Assembly: GCA_029204225.1 (NCBI GenBank)
Contig: CM055114.1
Span: forward strand, 17,773,849-17,837,848
Reading direction: 5' to 3'
Origin: Diphasiastrum complanatum
Lineage: Eukaryota > Streptophyta > Lycopodiopsida > Lycopodiales > Lycopodiaceae
DNA: 64,000 nt
Each line of letters starts with the position of its first letter. The first letter of the stretch is position 1. The notes beneath the pieces were generated by a model. That model made no database searches. It saw only the letters and a list, made by a program, of their open reading frames with translations, and was not told where the DNA came from. Shown in pieces: positions 21,106 to 32,327 of the stretch. The position numbers and the translations under genes were made by a program.

Positions 21106-24100
21106 ATGGCATCTATAAATGCATATCTTTTGGATACTAATGAAAGGCTCAACAAAACTAACTATTCCATATGGAAAGTTAGAATGGAATCTATCATGAT
21201 CATGCAAGATCTGATGGAAATTGTAAATGGTAAGCAGGGTGAACCTATTCATCCTCAAGAAAAAGCCAAATACATCAAGAGGTGCAATGTTGCACTACAT
21301 TGCAAAAAAATGAATGTTGCAAATGAACTCTTAAGAGAGGTAGGAGATTGCACTTCAGCTCAAGATGCTTGGGAGACTTTGAAAAAGGTCTATGAATCCA
21401 AGAACCAAACTAGAATGTTAGCTTTGAAGAATCAAATCTATAGAAGCTATCAAAAGAAAGGAGAGAGTGCACATACTTTTGTCCTAAGAGTAAAGGAATT
21501 GAACAAAGAGCTAGCCTTTATAGGTGACCCTATCAAGGATGAAGAGCTTGTTCAACTCATATTGAGTGGACTAAGCTTTGAATTTGGCAATTTGGTTCAG
21601 GGATATGCAATTATGGGTAAGCTACTCATACTTGAAGAACTCCAAGGCACACTCATGGCCGAGGAATCAAGAAGGAGCCAAATGCAAGAGAGGATGGATA
21701 GGCTTTCCATCCAAGGTGGAGATGACCAAGCTCTCTTCACCAAAGGCAAAGGCAAGTCCAAAGGCAAAGTATCAACATTCAAGAAGTCTACAAAGCTTGA
21801 GGATCAAGAAGGACCCTCAAAGGCATCTCCATCAGCCAACATGAGCAAAGAGGAGGAGGAGGAGAGTTCACATGAGGACTCTCTCATGATGTCCATATTT
21901 TCTTCAACAAGCTTCAAAGGAGAAGATCCTTGGTGGATTGACTCGGGTGCTAGTTCACACATGACTAGTAAAAGGGAGCTTTTCTCTTCTCTCTTATCTT
22001 ATGATGGACCTATAAAGTCTATCTATACAGCAAATGATGAAGCTTGTAAGATTGAAGGAGCTGGTAGAATTCCCCTTTGCTTAGGATCTTCCAAAAAGAT
22101 CAACATAGAAGGTGTTTTGTACATTCCTACAATAACAAAGAATCTACTAAGTGTTGGCCAAATGGTAGACAATGGTTTCAATGTTGACTTTGCTTCAAAT
22201 GAATGTTTCATCAAGAAGAAGGGTAAGATAGTGGCTAAGGGCACTAGACTTGGCAAACTTTATAAGCTGGATGCATTTGTGGATACTAATGTTGTCATGT
22301 TGGCCGAGAAGAGCAAGATATCTACCTTTACTTTATGGCACAAAAGACTTGGACATGTCAACTCGGGTTCCATGGAGGCTATGATCAAGGAGGAGTATGT
22401 TTTAGGCCTACCAAGGTCTATTGGGAAGGAAGACAAGGTTTGTGAAGCTTGTGCCTTATCCAAGGCACATAAGAAGGTGTTTCCTAACTCCATCACAAAG
22501 TCATCTCATCCTCTTGAACTCATACACTCGGATGTGCACATTGCTAGCACCAAATCTAATGGAGGTTCATCCATGTTTTTAACCTTCATTGATGACTACT
22601 CAAGATATTGTTGGGTGTTCTTACTTTCCTTCAAGTCTCAAGTGTTTGATACTTTTGTAAAGTTCAAGTTGTTTGTGGAAAAGCATCATAATCATAGCAT
22701 CAAGATTCTTAGAAGTGACAATGGTGGAGAATTCATCTCCAATGAGTTCAAGGCCTTTTGTGAGAAGGAAGGGATCAAGAAAGAGACTTCTTGTCCTTAC
22801 ACTCCTCAACAAAATGGAGTTGCTGAAAGAAGGAATAGAACATTATGTGAATGTTCTAAGGCTTTAAGATTAGATGCTTGTTTGCCCAAATCCTTTTGGG
22901 GTGAGTCTCTTGTATGTGCAAACTACTTGATGAATAGGGTGTCTTGCAAAGAAATTGAAGGCAAAACTCCTTATGAGATGTTGTATGGAAAGAAACCCAA
23001 TCTTAATCACTTGAAAGTTTTTGGATGTATATGTTATGTGCATGTGCCATTGGAAACAAGAACCAAGGAGGATCCATCTTCCACAAGAGGGATCATGCTT
23101 GGATATGCAAGCTCAAGCAAGGGCTACAAAGTCTATCTCCCATCCTTAAACAAATTTGTTGTTTCAAGGGATGTCATATTTGATGAACATCATATGCATA
23201 TGCTTGAAGAAGGCTCAAGTGCTCCAACAATCAAGAAGAAGATGGCCGAGGAGCAAGATCTTGGTTTTGAGGAGGAGCTCATGGAGGAGCAAGCACCAAA
23301 CCCACCTATCACACCAAGGAGATCTTTAAGGGCAAAAGTGGAGCCATCAAGGCTCACATATCAAGGCAAAGGACAGCAAGTTGAGGGTATCTCATCCACT
23401 TCTTATGCTTTATCTAGTTTTTAAGAACCATATAATGTTGAAGATGCATTGAACTCCAAAGAATGGTATAAAGCTATGTTGGATGAGTATGATGCCTTGA
23501 TTGAGAATGAAACTTGGTTGCTTGTTGAGAGACCTCAAAGGAATGTAATAGGATGCAAGTGGGTCTTCAAGCTTAAGCTGAATGCAAATGGGAGTGTTAA
23601 CAAACATAAAGCAAGATTAGTTGCAAAAGGTTATGAGGAAACTTTTGCACCTGTGGCCAAGATGGTCACAATAAGGCTAATCATTGCACTTGCATCACAT
23701 TTTGGATGGATTCTATGTCAAATGGATGTCTCTAATGCTTTCTTGAATGGTTTTTTGGAAGAGGATATCTATATGGAGCAGCCACAAGGGTTCATCAAGC
23801 ATGGTATGGAGAACAAAGTATGCCATCTCCAAAGAAGCATCTATGGCTTGAAGCAAGCCTCGAGATCTTGGAATTCAAGACTACATTGCTATCTTATTTC
23901 ACTTTTTTTTGTTCAAAGTGAATATGATCCCACTCTTTACATTAAGTTTGATGATGTTGGTATTGTACTTTTACTCATTTATGTAGATGACATCATCATT
24001 AGTGGAAATAGTGTTGATGGTATTGAAAAAATCAAGATAAATCTATCCTTAGAGTTCAAGATGGTAGATCTAGGGTGTCTTCACTTCATCTTAGGCATAG

Positions 24101-24945
24101 AAGTACTTAGAGGGTCTGATTTTATCTTTATAAGTCAAGTAAACTATGCTCAAAGTCTTTTGAATAAGTTTAAGATGGAAGTATGCAAAAGTGTTGACAC
24201 ACCAATGGAGCAAGATGTAAAAGTGCCAAATGAAGATGATGAAAGATCCTTCATGGCCATCACTTTGTTTAGGCAACTTATAGGCTCCTTAATGTGGATC
24301 ACTATAACTAGACCAGATCTTAGCTTTAGTATATGTAGGTTGAGCCAATCCATGCAAAAGCCATTGAATATCCATTGGAAAAAGGCTAAGAGGATTCTAA
24401 GATACATCTCGGGTACATTGGATTTTGGGATTCTATATAGAGGAGATGTGATTAACCTTCATGCATTTCGTGATTCAGATTTTGCAAGGGACAAGAGAGA
24501 TAGGAAATCAACAAGTGCCTATTCAACTTTCATAGGAGAAGGTGTGGTTTCATGGCTTTCAAAAAAGCAAGAAACTATATCTCTATCTTCAACCGAGGCC
24601 GAGTACAAAGCTTTGACAACCACTACAAAGGAGGTACTTTGGATCAAGAGATTATTGGTGGAGCTAAAGATCATGGATTCAGAGGAGGCACCAATCATCT
24701 ACAATGACAATATATCAGTCCAATACCTTGCATCTAACCCAATCTTCCATGCAAGATCTAAGCACATTGAGATATGCCATCACTTTGTGAGAGAAATGGT
24801 GCAAGCCAAGGAGATTGCTTTGGAGTATGTTCCAAGCAATGAATGTGTAGCTGGTCTACTTACTAAACCACTTCAAAAGACACCTTTTATGAAGTTTAGA
24901 TCATCACTTGGAGTGATTAGTAAAGCAATGATTGAACCAAGCTAG
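21106..24945 (+). pseudogene. Copia D gag-pol polyprotein
   Basis: One frame covers 21106-23424 and, after a single TAA at 23422-23424, the rest of pol. Gag starts ATG (YSIWKVRMESIMIMQDL, SAQDAWETLKKVYES). Then come protease WWIDSGASSHM (about codon 280), pre-integrase LWHKRLGHVNSGSM with CEACALSKAHK, integrase core (HSDVH, TFIDDYSRYCW, LRSDNGGEF, NGVAERRNRTL), linker, RT (VFKLKLNANGSVNKHKARL, MDVSNAFLNGFLEEDIYM, LLIYVDDIIISG) and RNase H (SKKQETISLSSTEAEYKAL, HIEICHHFVREM) ending at TAG 24943-24945. Relative to Copia B it lacks 35 residues containing the CCHC knuckle of gag and 8 residues before EETFAPVAK. Both losses keep the frame. Catalytic residues are otherwise present. Confidence 0.92.
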
Positions 24946-24958
24946 ATAGTGAGGAGGA
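24946..24958 (+). promoter_or_regulatory. Copia D polypurine tract
   Basis: A purine-rich run (GTGAGGAGGAG) lies between the pol stop and the TGTTAAAAATTC start of the 3' LTR, where plus-strand priming occurs in LTR retrotransposons. Confidence 0.75.
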
Positions 24959-25641
24959 GTGTTAAAAATTCACAATTCTAGCTTGACTAGTTTTGGTCAT
25001 ATGACTTGTAAATAGTTAGATGGTCATGATGTGGCTTGTCACACGTGCCAAATAGCATAGGATTCCATTCATAAGGATGTTCTCAAGTAGACCTAAGTGT
25101 TAGAACCTTTGGAATGAGTCCAAATTATGCTTAGATACAAGGGAGAAAAAATAGGAGCTATTTTTGATAATTTTTGCATTGTTGAGGGATCTCCAAGATT
25201 CCAACCCTAACTTGGTAGGGATGAAAGATCCACCAAAATTAGCATTAGGGATAGGTTTAGGGCTACTCATACCTGCCCAAAACCGTGATGGATCATGTAT
25301 ATATAGGTGATGATATCTCACCAAAATCAATCAAGCGATTTCATGTTTTTTCTCTCATAATGGTGCAATTGCTCTCTATGTTCATAATTGTTTGAGTACT
25401 TGTGATTACTAATGACTATAGGATTGAATGTAGGTCTGGTGTACAGTACTCAGACTGTGGGAGGCCGTACTTTCACACGTGTGAAGCCTTCTTCAAGGAT
25501 TTGGGCCATTTAGTGAGGTTCAAGCATAGATTTTTGATGGATTTTGATGGTTCAACTTGTGCTAATCTTATGAAATCATAATCTATTGTTTCCCTCATCA
25601 TTTCAAGTGTTTTAGGATCCTTATTTGCTTTGATTTTTACA
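24959..25641 (+). repeat. Copia D 3' LTR
   Basis: 683 bp starting TGTTAAAAATTCAC and ending GATTTTTACA. It matches the 682-bp 5' LTR of Copia B (52765-53446, inverted) and the reduced 5' LTR of this element. It contains TTCACACGTGTGAA (25472-25485) and a TATATATA-like stretch near 25297. Confidence 0.92.
25472..25485. promoter_or_regulatory. Palindrome TTCACACGTGTGAA with G-box core (Copia D LTR)
   Basis: A perfect 14-bp palindrome centred on CACGTG, the core bound by plant bHLH and bZIP factors. The same 14 bases occur in the Copia B LTR (52921-52934) and at 63416-63429. Binding is inferred, not shown. Confidence 0.5.
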
Positions 25642-28452
25642 CTCAATAGGTTCCGCTGACAGCCATGCTACATTTATCATATTCACCCCAAATGTGATTG
25701 GTGTGTCCATAGTGTAACACTTGGGTGAAGATGTACTGGGTTCGAAATCTGATTCATATTGACATGCCCGGCAGTCAATAGTTGCTAATGCATCCGTCCA
25801 TCTCACGACATCCGTCTCTGAATCATAGTGACCTCCCTTGGCTGGCCTTGGGCGATCAATCGTGTGATCTGTCGTAGATGATCCGTCATCAACTTTGGGT
25901 GCAATAGGTCTCACCGCCCATGTGGTTGGATCAACCTTTATAGCCTGTTCTCTATTCTCGAAGGTGAGTTTCCCCGTACCCCAGTTGTGTACTACTTGCG
26001 CAGTCCTCAACCATGGCCTTTCCAATAACACACGGTAGGCAGTTGGAGATTCAGGTATATCCATGACTACAAAAGTGATCACAAAGTGCATGCCTGCTAT
26101 ATTTATAGAGATATCGGCAACTACACCTTTTGGTATCACATAGGATTGATCAGTCAGCTTGATGGTGAATCTTGCGGGTTTCAACCCTTGTAAATCCCAT
26201 TATTCATAGAAAGTAGTGGAGATCAGATTGACACCTGATCCTTCATCTACTATTGCTTCCTCGTCCTTGTATCTCTTGTGTTTGATTGGCAAAGTGATGT
26301 TGTGTTCCTCACTTTACCATGCCGCTCTAATGTGGAGGACGTTACAAGTTTCTTCATAGCTCGTACAATATATGGGCTCAGGCGCGACTGGTTCCTCATC
26401 CACTTTGGCCCATTCAGCTAGAAAGCTTTTCACTTGTGGTGCAATCCGCAGTAGTTCTCCGAGTGGTAAACTAACAAGGCTTGATAGTAAAAGTGTGAGC
26501 CTTTCAGTGCATGGTTCCTCGGACTCTACCATGTGAAAAGGTGGTTCATGTTTGTGCAGCCGATCATTCTGATCAGTGCACAGTGGTGAGCCCGCTTGCA
26601 GTTCTCGTTCGACACCAACTGGAGGTTCCGTGGGATTGTCTCTTTCTTGCTCTTTTTTCTCCGCTTGTGCTTTCTGTACCCAGTGTCTTATTTTCTGGTA
26701 TTGTCTTCTTTCTTCCCTCACATTTGGATATGGCGCTGAAGTTGAGGGTTGGTCGTCAGTGACCGAGGGTGGTGGTGAGGGAGCCACTTCCTTCCTCTTT
26801 TGTGCTCGCGTAACAACTAACACAGGAGCGTGGAATTGTCGCCCTTGTGATGGCATCCCTGCTGGAACTGCTGGTTGTTGTATCGCAATGAAGTTGAAAG
26901 GTGCACTAGTTCCAGGTTTAAATGGACAATTTTTGTAACAGTGTCCATAACCGCATTCTCGGCAAAAGAATGTATATTGTCCCTTGTAGGGACATTCCGC
27001 AAGTATGTGTCCTTTGTCGCATCCGTAGCAGCCATAATTTCTTCCACCTTGACGCTGAGTTTGAGCTGCATAGGCTGCAACATATTCATTTATGGACGGA
27101 TCCATAAATGGTTTGTCTGGTTCGTACCATTGTTGCTGCTCAAGTTGAGGTGGCATTTGAATCTCAGGTTCCGCTGCTATCAGGTTTACATGGGCCACTT
27201 GTTGATTGGTTGGCCCTGGTGGTGTAGGTAAGGCCATACGCTGTTGTTGATTTGGTGCGCCATACCTTGGAGCTGCGTTGGGTGCCCCTTGATGGTAAGG
27301 ATAAGAAGTTTGATAAGGACTTCTCTTCTGTTGAACAATCTGGGGGTTAAACGGGCAAAATGTCGTATCGTGCGATGTTGCATTGCACAGATGGCAGAAT
27401 CTATGTGTCAGTCTCAGATTTTGCTTTAGGACTGGACACTCATTTGCTGTATGGTTTTGCATGCACACTGGACACCATACATTCTCCCGTCGTGGATACC
27501 GTAGCTGGTTTGGTTCCGGTTGATGCGACGTTACTGCTACAGCTCCTTGTAAGGCTTTCAGTTTTTTGTCAAACTACGTCATAAGTTGCTCCATCTGCTG
27601 TTTGTGTAATTTTGTCATTTGCTCCAATAGCAGTTTTGTGAATAGAGTGGATGCGTTTGATGATGATGATGCTAACGAGGGAGTAGGATGTGGGTGGCTA
27701 GATATTCGTCGTCAGATATCTCATTCTCTTCCCTGATGGCATCTTCCATAGCTTCTTGTAGAGTAGCGTACTGCTCTCATCGTTTCAGTTCTCTTCTGAT
27801 GCTTCGTGGTAGTCCGACTAGGAACCACATGATCACCGCATAATCGGGAGTTAGGGCTACACTACACTCAGATCGTAGGTGTTTGACCTGTTCAATATAA
27901 TCCCTGACCCTTTCTCGCTTTCCCGTCTTGACTTCACTGAGCAGGAGAAATGAGTCCTCCAGGAACTTTCTTGGTTTAAAGCGCATGATGAGAGCCGCTC
28001 TAACCGCTTCCCAAGTAGATTTTTCTTCTTCTGACAGGTTGAAAAACCAATCTTGAGCCACTGCCAATAAGGACATAGGAAACAGCATCAGCTTTTTCGC
28101 AGGTGTCCGTTCGCCGTAGATTTCACAAGCTTGCTCGTAGATCTGGAGGAATCGGATGGGATTTGATGATCTCTCGTATTTTGGTATTTCCATCCATGGT
28201 GCTCTCCGGACTGCTTGCAAGGGAGTGACAAGTACGGGTTAGCCCATTGGATCCATTGGTGTTGGTTCTGGTTTTGTCTCTTGTTGCACAGCTGCTAATC
28301 TGGGAAGGTGTGGTGTTTGATTTGCTATCCTTCGTGCTATTGATTGTCCCGATCTCAGATTCATCCGATGGTGGGTTCCAAAGTGATTGGATTTTGCTTA
28401 TACAGTAGGATGCAGTCTGGATCTCAAGGATCTGATCGATCTGATCGGCCAA
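25642..28452 (-). pseudogene. Gypsy-2 gag and protease
   Basis: Gag begins near 28452 and, after a frameshift near 28200, shows the Retrotrans_gag fold region (28220-27777, with YEQACEIYGERTPAKKLML, AQDWFFNLSEEEKSTWEA and IEQVKHLRSE). A second frameshift precedes a Cys/His-rich half (27468-26314) with repeated CxxC...H...C groups (CHLCNATSHDTTFC, CYGCDKGHILAEC, CRECGYGHCYKNC), probably nucleic-acid-binding knuckles. Protease follows in another frame: IVDEGSGVNLIS near 26230 carries the expected catalytic Asp, then an in-frame TAA near 26200, then 26184-25642. The frame continues beyond Copia D at 19997. It is not functional as it stands. Confidence 0.88.
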
Positions 28453-29626
28453 AAGTGAATTTTAGGTCTTTTGCGATGGTTTTTCACAGTAGCTGGATCT
28501 TATGCAGATCTTTCCACTGATCTGGTCTGCGAGGGTTCTCTTGTGCAAGGGTTGGCTGTGCGAGGGTTCTTTAGTTGTTTTTGTAGATAAAAAACATGAT
28601 ATATCTTAGATCTTTGGAAAGTAACTCTCGCAAGGCTCACAGTAGCTAGATCTGAGTCAGATCTCACTATAGAATTCTCTATGAGAGATAACTCTCGCAA
28701 GAAGTGAAAATTCCACTGTCTGCGAGGGTTCAAAACCCACTTTTTTGGCTTGATCTTCACCAATTCTCAAAATTAACTCTCGCAGGCTTCATCACTGATG
28801 GAATTTAACATTCTAAATCGATTGAGAGGGTCTGCGAGAATTCTTACTAGAAGGATTTGCTGGATCTTCACTTTTTAGTGATTTTTTTGCACTTAAACCC
28901 AATTTTTCGCTCACTGGAATCAAACTAACTCTTGCAAGCTCTTACGTGTCCTGGTCTCACTGAGATGGAACTTCAGAGTCCTCTACGAGAGTTCCTGCCC
29001 ACTGAAACTGAAAATTTTGGTGTCTGTGAGGATTCACTGGTACTTTCCCGTCTTTTTTCCATTGAAAACTTTCGCACAGGCACTTAGACATCAAACTAGT
29101 TCTCGCAAACTTCTCTGTGTCCTGATCGCACTGAGATAGAACTTCAGAGAGCTCTGCGAGAGTTTTTATGAAGATTTGGATTTTTTTGGATTTTTTCAAG
29201 GGTTTTTTGAATTTTTTATGATTTTTCTCTGATTTTTGCAATCTGCTTGGAACTAACTCTCGCAAGCTTCTATGCAGGTTTGGGACAGTACCTTGGAGTT
29301 GCTGCCAGCCATGCAAGGATTAATTCACACTGGTTCTGGAGATATAAAAATCTGATGAAATTTTAGGCTCTTTTTCCCTCCAAAAATGCAGATTGGTGTG
29401 TTTTTTGGGTTTTTTGGCTGGTTGGTTTGGGTTTCAAGCCCTTAGAGGCTGTTCAGGGCCTCCTCTACTCTCTCACACCTCCTCCGCTAGCTGTGAATAG
29501 TCCAAACACAAAAAAAAAAAAAAAAAAAAAAAAAAATTAACTCTAAACTCCCAAAAATCTACCTAAAACTACTCTAAAAAGCAAGAAAATAGCTAAAATG
29601 CAACTAAACTAGTTACTGGAAACCTA
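28453..29626 (-). repeat. Gypsy-2 leader with interspersed CTCTCGCA-type repeats
   Basis: This long untranslated leader holds many copies of AACTCTCGCA or its complement TGCGAGAGTT and close variants (for example near 28514, 28553, 28630, 28689, 28721, 28773, 28830, 29100, 29155 and 29257). Some are arranged as facing pairs that could fold into stems. An A-run of about 25 bases lies at 29511-29536. No gene seen. Confidence 0.7.
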
Positions 29627-29644
29627 TCCCCGGCAACGGCGCCA
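29627..29644 (-). promoter_or_regulatory. Gypsy-2 primer-binding site (tRNA-Asp type)
   Basis: The plus strand reads TCCCCGGCAACGGCGCCA, the sense of a plant tRNA-Asp 3' end, so the minus-strand element carries its complement one base from the LTR. tRNA-Asp priming is known for non-chromoviral plant Gypsy lineages such as Athila and Tat. Confidence 0.85.
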
Positions 29645-29645
29645 T

Positions 29646-30476
29646 TGTAAGGTCGAAGATCTTGCGTAGTATAGCCCTCCTGCCTGTCAACAAGGGTTAG
29701 ATCACTGGATAGGCACCTAACTATGCATAGATCCTATTTTTAGTTAATTTCCTACTTTGCATCTAACTCTACCTCCACTAACACTACTCACTCTAACTCT
29801 AATCTTCCTACGCTAACTTCATCATGATTTTGGGTGAAGAGAGAGGATAGAATAGAAGAAGAAGAAGAAGAAGAAGAAGAAGGAGAAGAGAGAAAGAGAG
29901 AGAGATGAGATGGAGGTTAGCTCAAATGCTCAATGTCATTGCTTATGGAAAAACCTTAACTAGCATTAACCAAAAAGCATGGGAAATGAAAATAACAAGC
30001 AATCACAACAATAGCATAAGCAAGATTGATTAGCAAATGAGGATGCATGAGCTTTCAAAATGATAGAGTCTCCTCCTCTCTATTAAGCATGAAAATAGTG
30101 TACAAATGGTGCCTTTTTATAAGAAGGGAAAGGCCCTTGCCCCAAAATCCTATTGCCTAATATTTACACTGATCCTATCCATTCATCTTGGACCCAACTT
30201 GATCCAAGGGTCCACAAAAAGTACATTGAAATTCACAAGATTCAGGTGAGTCCCAATTTGGACCCAACTCTAAAAAGTACTCTTCTAAGTTTAAAAATGA
30301 CTTTGGGCCTCTAGTTTTATTTTGATTCAAAGGCCCAAGTCTATTTTATTTAATTTACAACTTAAGCTTGCGTGCTCATTGGGCCATGAGCTTACGCGCG
30401 CAGGATGTCATGCCCTCGCAACACATTTTATTGGTCGAATTTATTTATTTACAATTCATTGGAAATATCCCCAACA
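29646..30476 (-). repeat. Gypsy-2 5' LTR
   Basis: 831 bp with TG...CA ends (outer end TGTTGGGGATATTTCC on the minus strand; inner end next to the primer-binding site). It contains a GAA microsatellite (29854-29882) and GA-rich sequence. No second copy remains because the 3' end of the element is lost. Confidence 0.8.
29854..29882. repeat. (GAA)n microsatellite
   Basis: About nine GAA units followed by GA-rich sequence within the Gypsy-2 LTR. Confidence 0.9.
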
Positions 30477-31204
30477 GACAACAAAACTTGTAGCAACAAC
30501 AAGGAGGCATCACCAAAAGCCAAACATCTAAATTGCATAAAACCGCCCACAAATCCACAAATAAATAAGCCAACTAACTAGGAGGAGAGTGGGACCACAA
30601 AAGCAAGAGCAAAGGCAACGAGAGCGTAGGAAATGAACTTTTGCATGTGAAAAAACCAAATCCAAAGTGGATCTAGAAGCTTTGATCTTTGGCTTGCACA
30701 AAACTATGAATTGATTCTATGTAGAAAAACACATTTTCTATCTTGCTAGAAAATATGTATCACGCTCAAGGGTGGTCGCATCTAATTCACCTTGGACACA
30801 TGTGTGATCTTGCTCGGTCATCTGCAATTGACCCTATAGCAGCTGCACTTGTTTCTTGGCATGCTAAACAGCCTTGTCTACTTGGTCTTGGGCGGTTGTG
30901 AGGGCATTGTGGAGTGTACCCATTAATCATCACCTTCAAGCAAACATCAATGCACAATAATACTACACAATGTAGTGAAACACCAAAAGTAGACAACAAA
31001 ATTCTATAGAGTACCAAAAAAGTACTATAGAGCAAAAATTAAAACATGTATAGTTCCAAAACTAACGTCCGAGTAAGGGCTTGTATTTGTTTCAAGAAAA
31101 TTTTAACCAACAAAAATCAAACAACGAAAAATAATCCAAATTTTACCAATACTACCAACCAAAAAAAACTTATACATCATCTAGGGAGAAACCAACCAAG
31201 ACAG
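30477..31204. other. No gene seen
   Basis: AT-rich intergenic sequence outside the Gypsy-2 LTR. A small minus-strand open frame at 30787-31035 has no recognisable content. Confidence 0.5.
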
Positions 31205-31936
<732 letters not shown>

Positions 31937-31939
<3 letters not shown>

Positions 31940-32327
31940 ATTGAGAACGCATTAAAGATTTGGAAATGAAGCTAAATAATTTATGACTCACTTTGAAAAC
32001 AAGGTAAACTATTTCCCAAACGACGGGCTAAAAATTAATTGTTGGGTAGGGAAAGTAGTCTGGCAAAGTAAACCACGAATGATTGAAAGTTAATCTTACA
32101 ATAAAGTTGGTCCACTGTAACATCAACAAAAAACCTCAAAAGCAAAAATGGAGAGAAAATGGGGGTCAAAGACTTGTATTGTGTTCAAAAGACCAATAAG
32201 AATACACTCATGAGTGATGAACCTTGGCCAACATTGTGAACTTAAAAGTGTGACAACCAAGGCTGCCAGGAAACTCCCAAATCAAGCCTTCTGCCTGCTG
32301 TCCAAATAAGCTTTTTTCAACTTATCA
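31937..32327. other. Downstream flank of the PPR gene
   Basis: No gene seen. It should contain the 3' untranslated region of the PPR gene on the minus strand. I could not place a polyadenylation signal with confidence. Confidence 0.5.

Larger units (their letters stand above)
20006..25641 (+). mobile_element. Copia D, nearly full length, inserted in Gypsy-2
   Basis: 5.6-kb Ty1/Copia element with a shortened 5' LTR (20006-20460), leader, gag-pol (21106-24945), a purine-rich tract (GTGAGGAGGAG) and a complete 3' LTR (24959-25641). The end of the 5' LTR and the primer-binding site are deleted. It is a close sister of Copia B (minus strand, 48-53 kb), judged by near-identical protein segments. 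Confidence 0.92.
17939..30476 (-). mobile_element. Gypsy-2, split by Copia D; 3' end lost at Copia C
   Basis: Right to left: 5' LTR (29646-30476), tRNA-Asp primer-binding site (29627-29644), long leader, gag (28452-26314), protease (about 26310-25642), Copia D insertion (20006-25641), protease-RT linker, RT and RNase H (20000-17939). Integrase and 3' LTR are absent. Joining across Copia D, after removing it and one short duplication, gives a continuous frame (PIE from 25.6 kb followed by NPVDDDLVPWQ from 19.99 kb), which proves the two parts are one element. It is related to Gypsy-3: both share an FKNYT-DDV motif in the linker and the same gag cysteine pattern. Confidence 0.9.
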
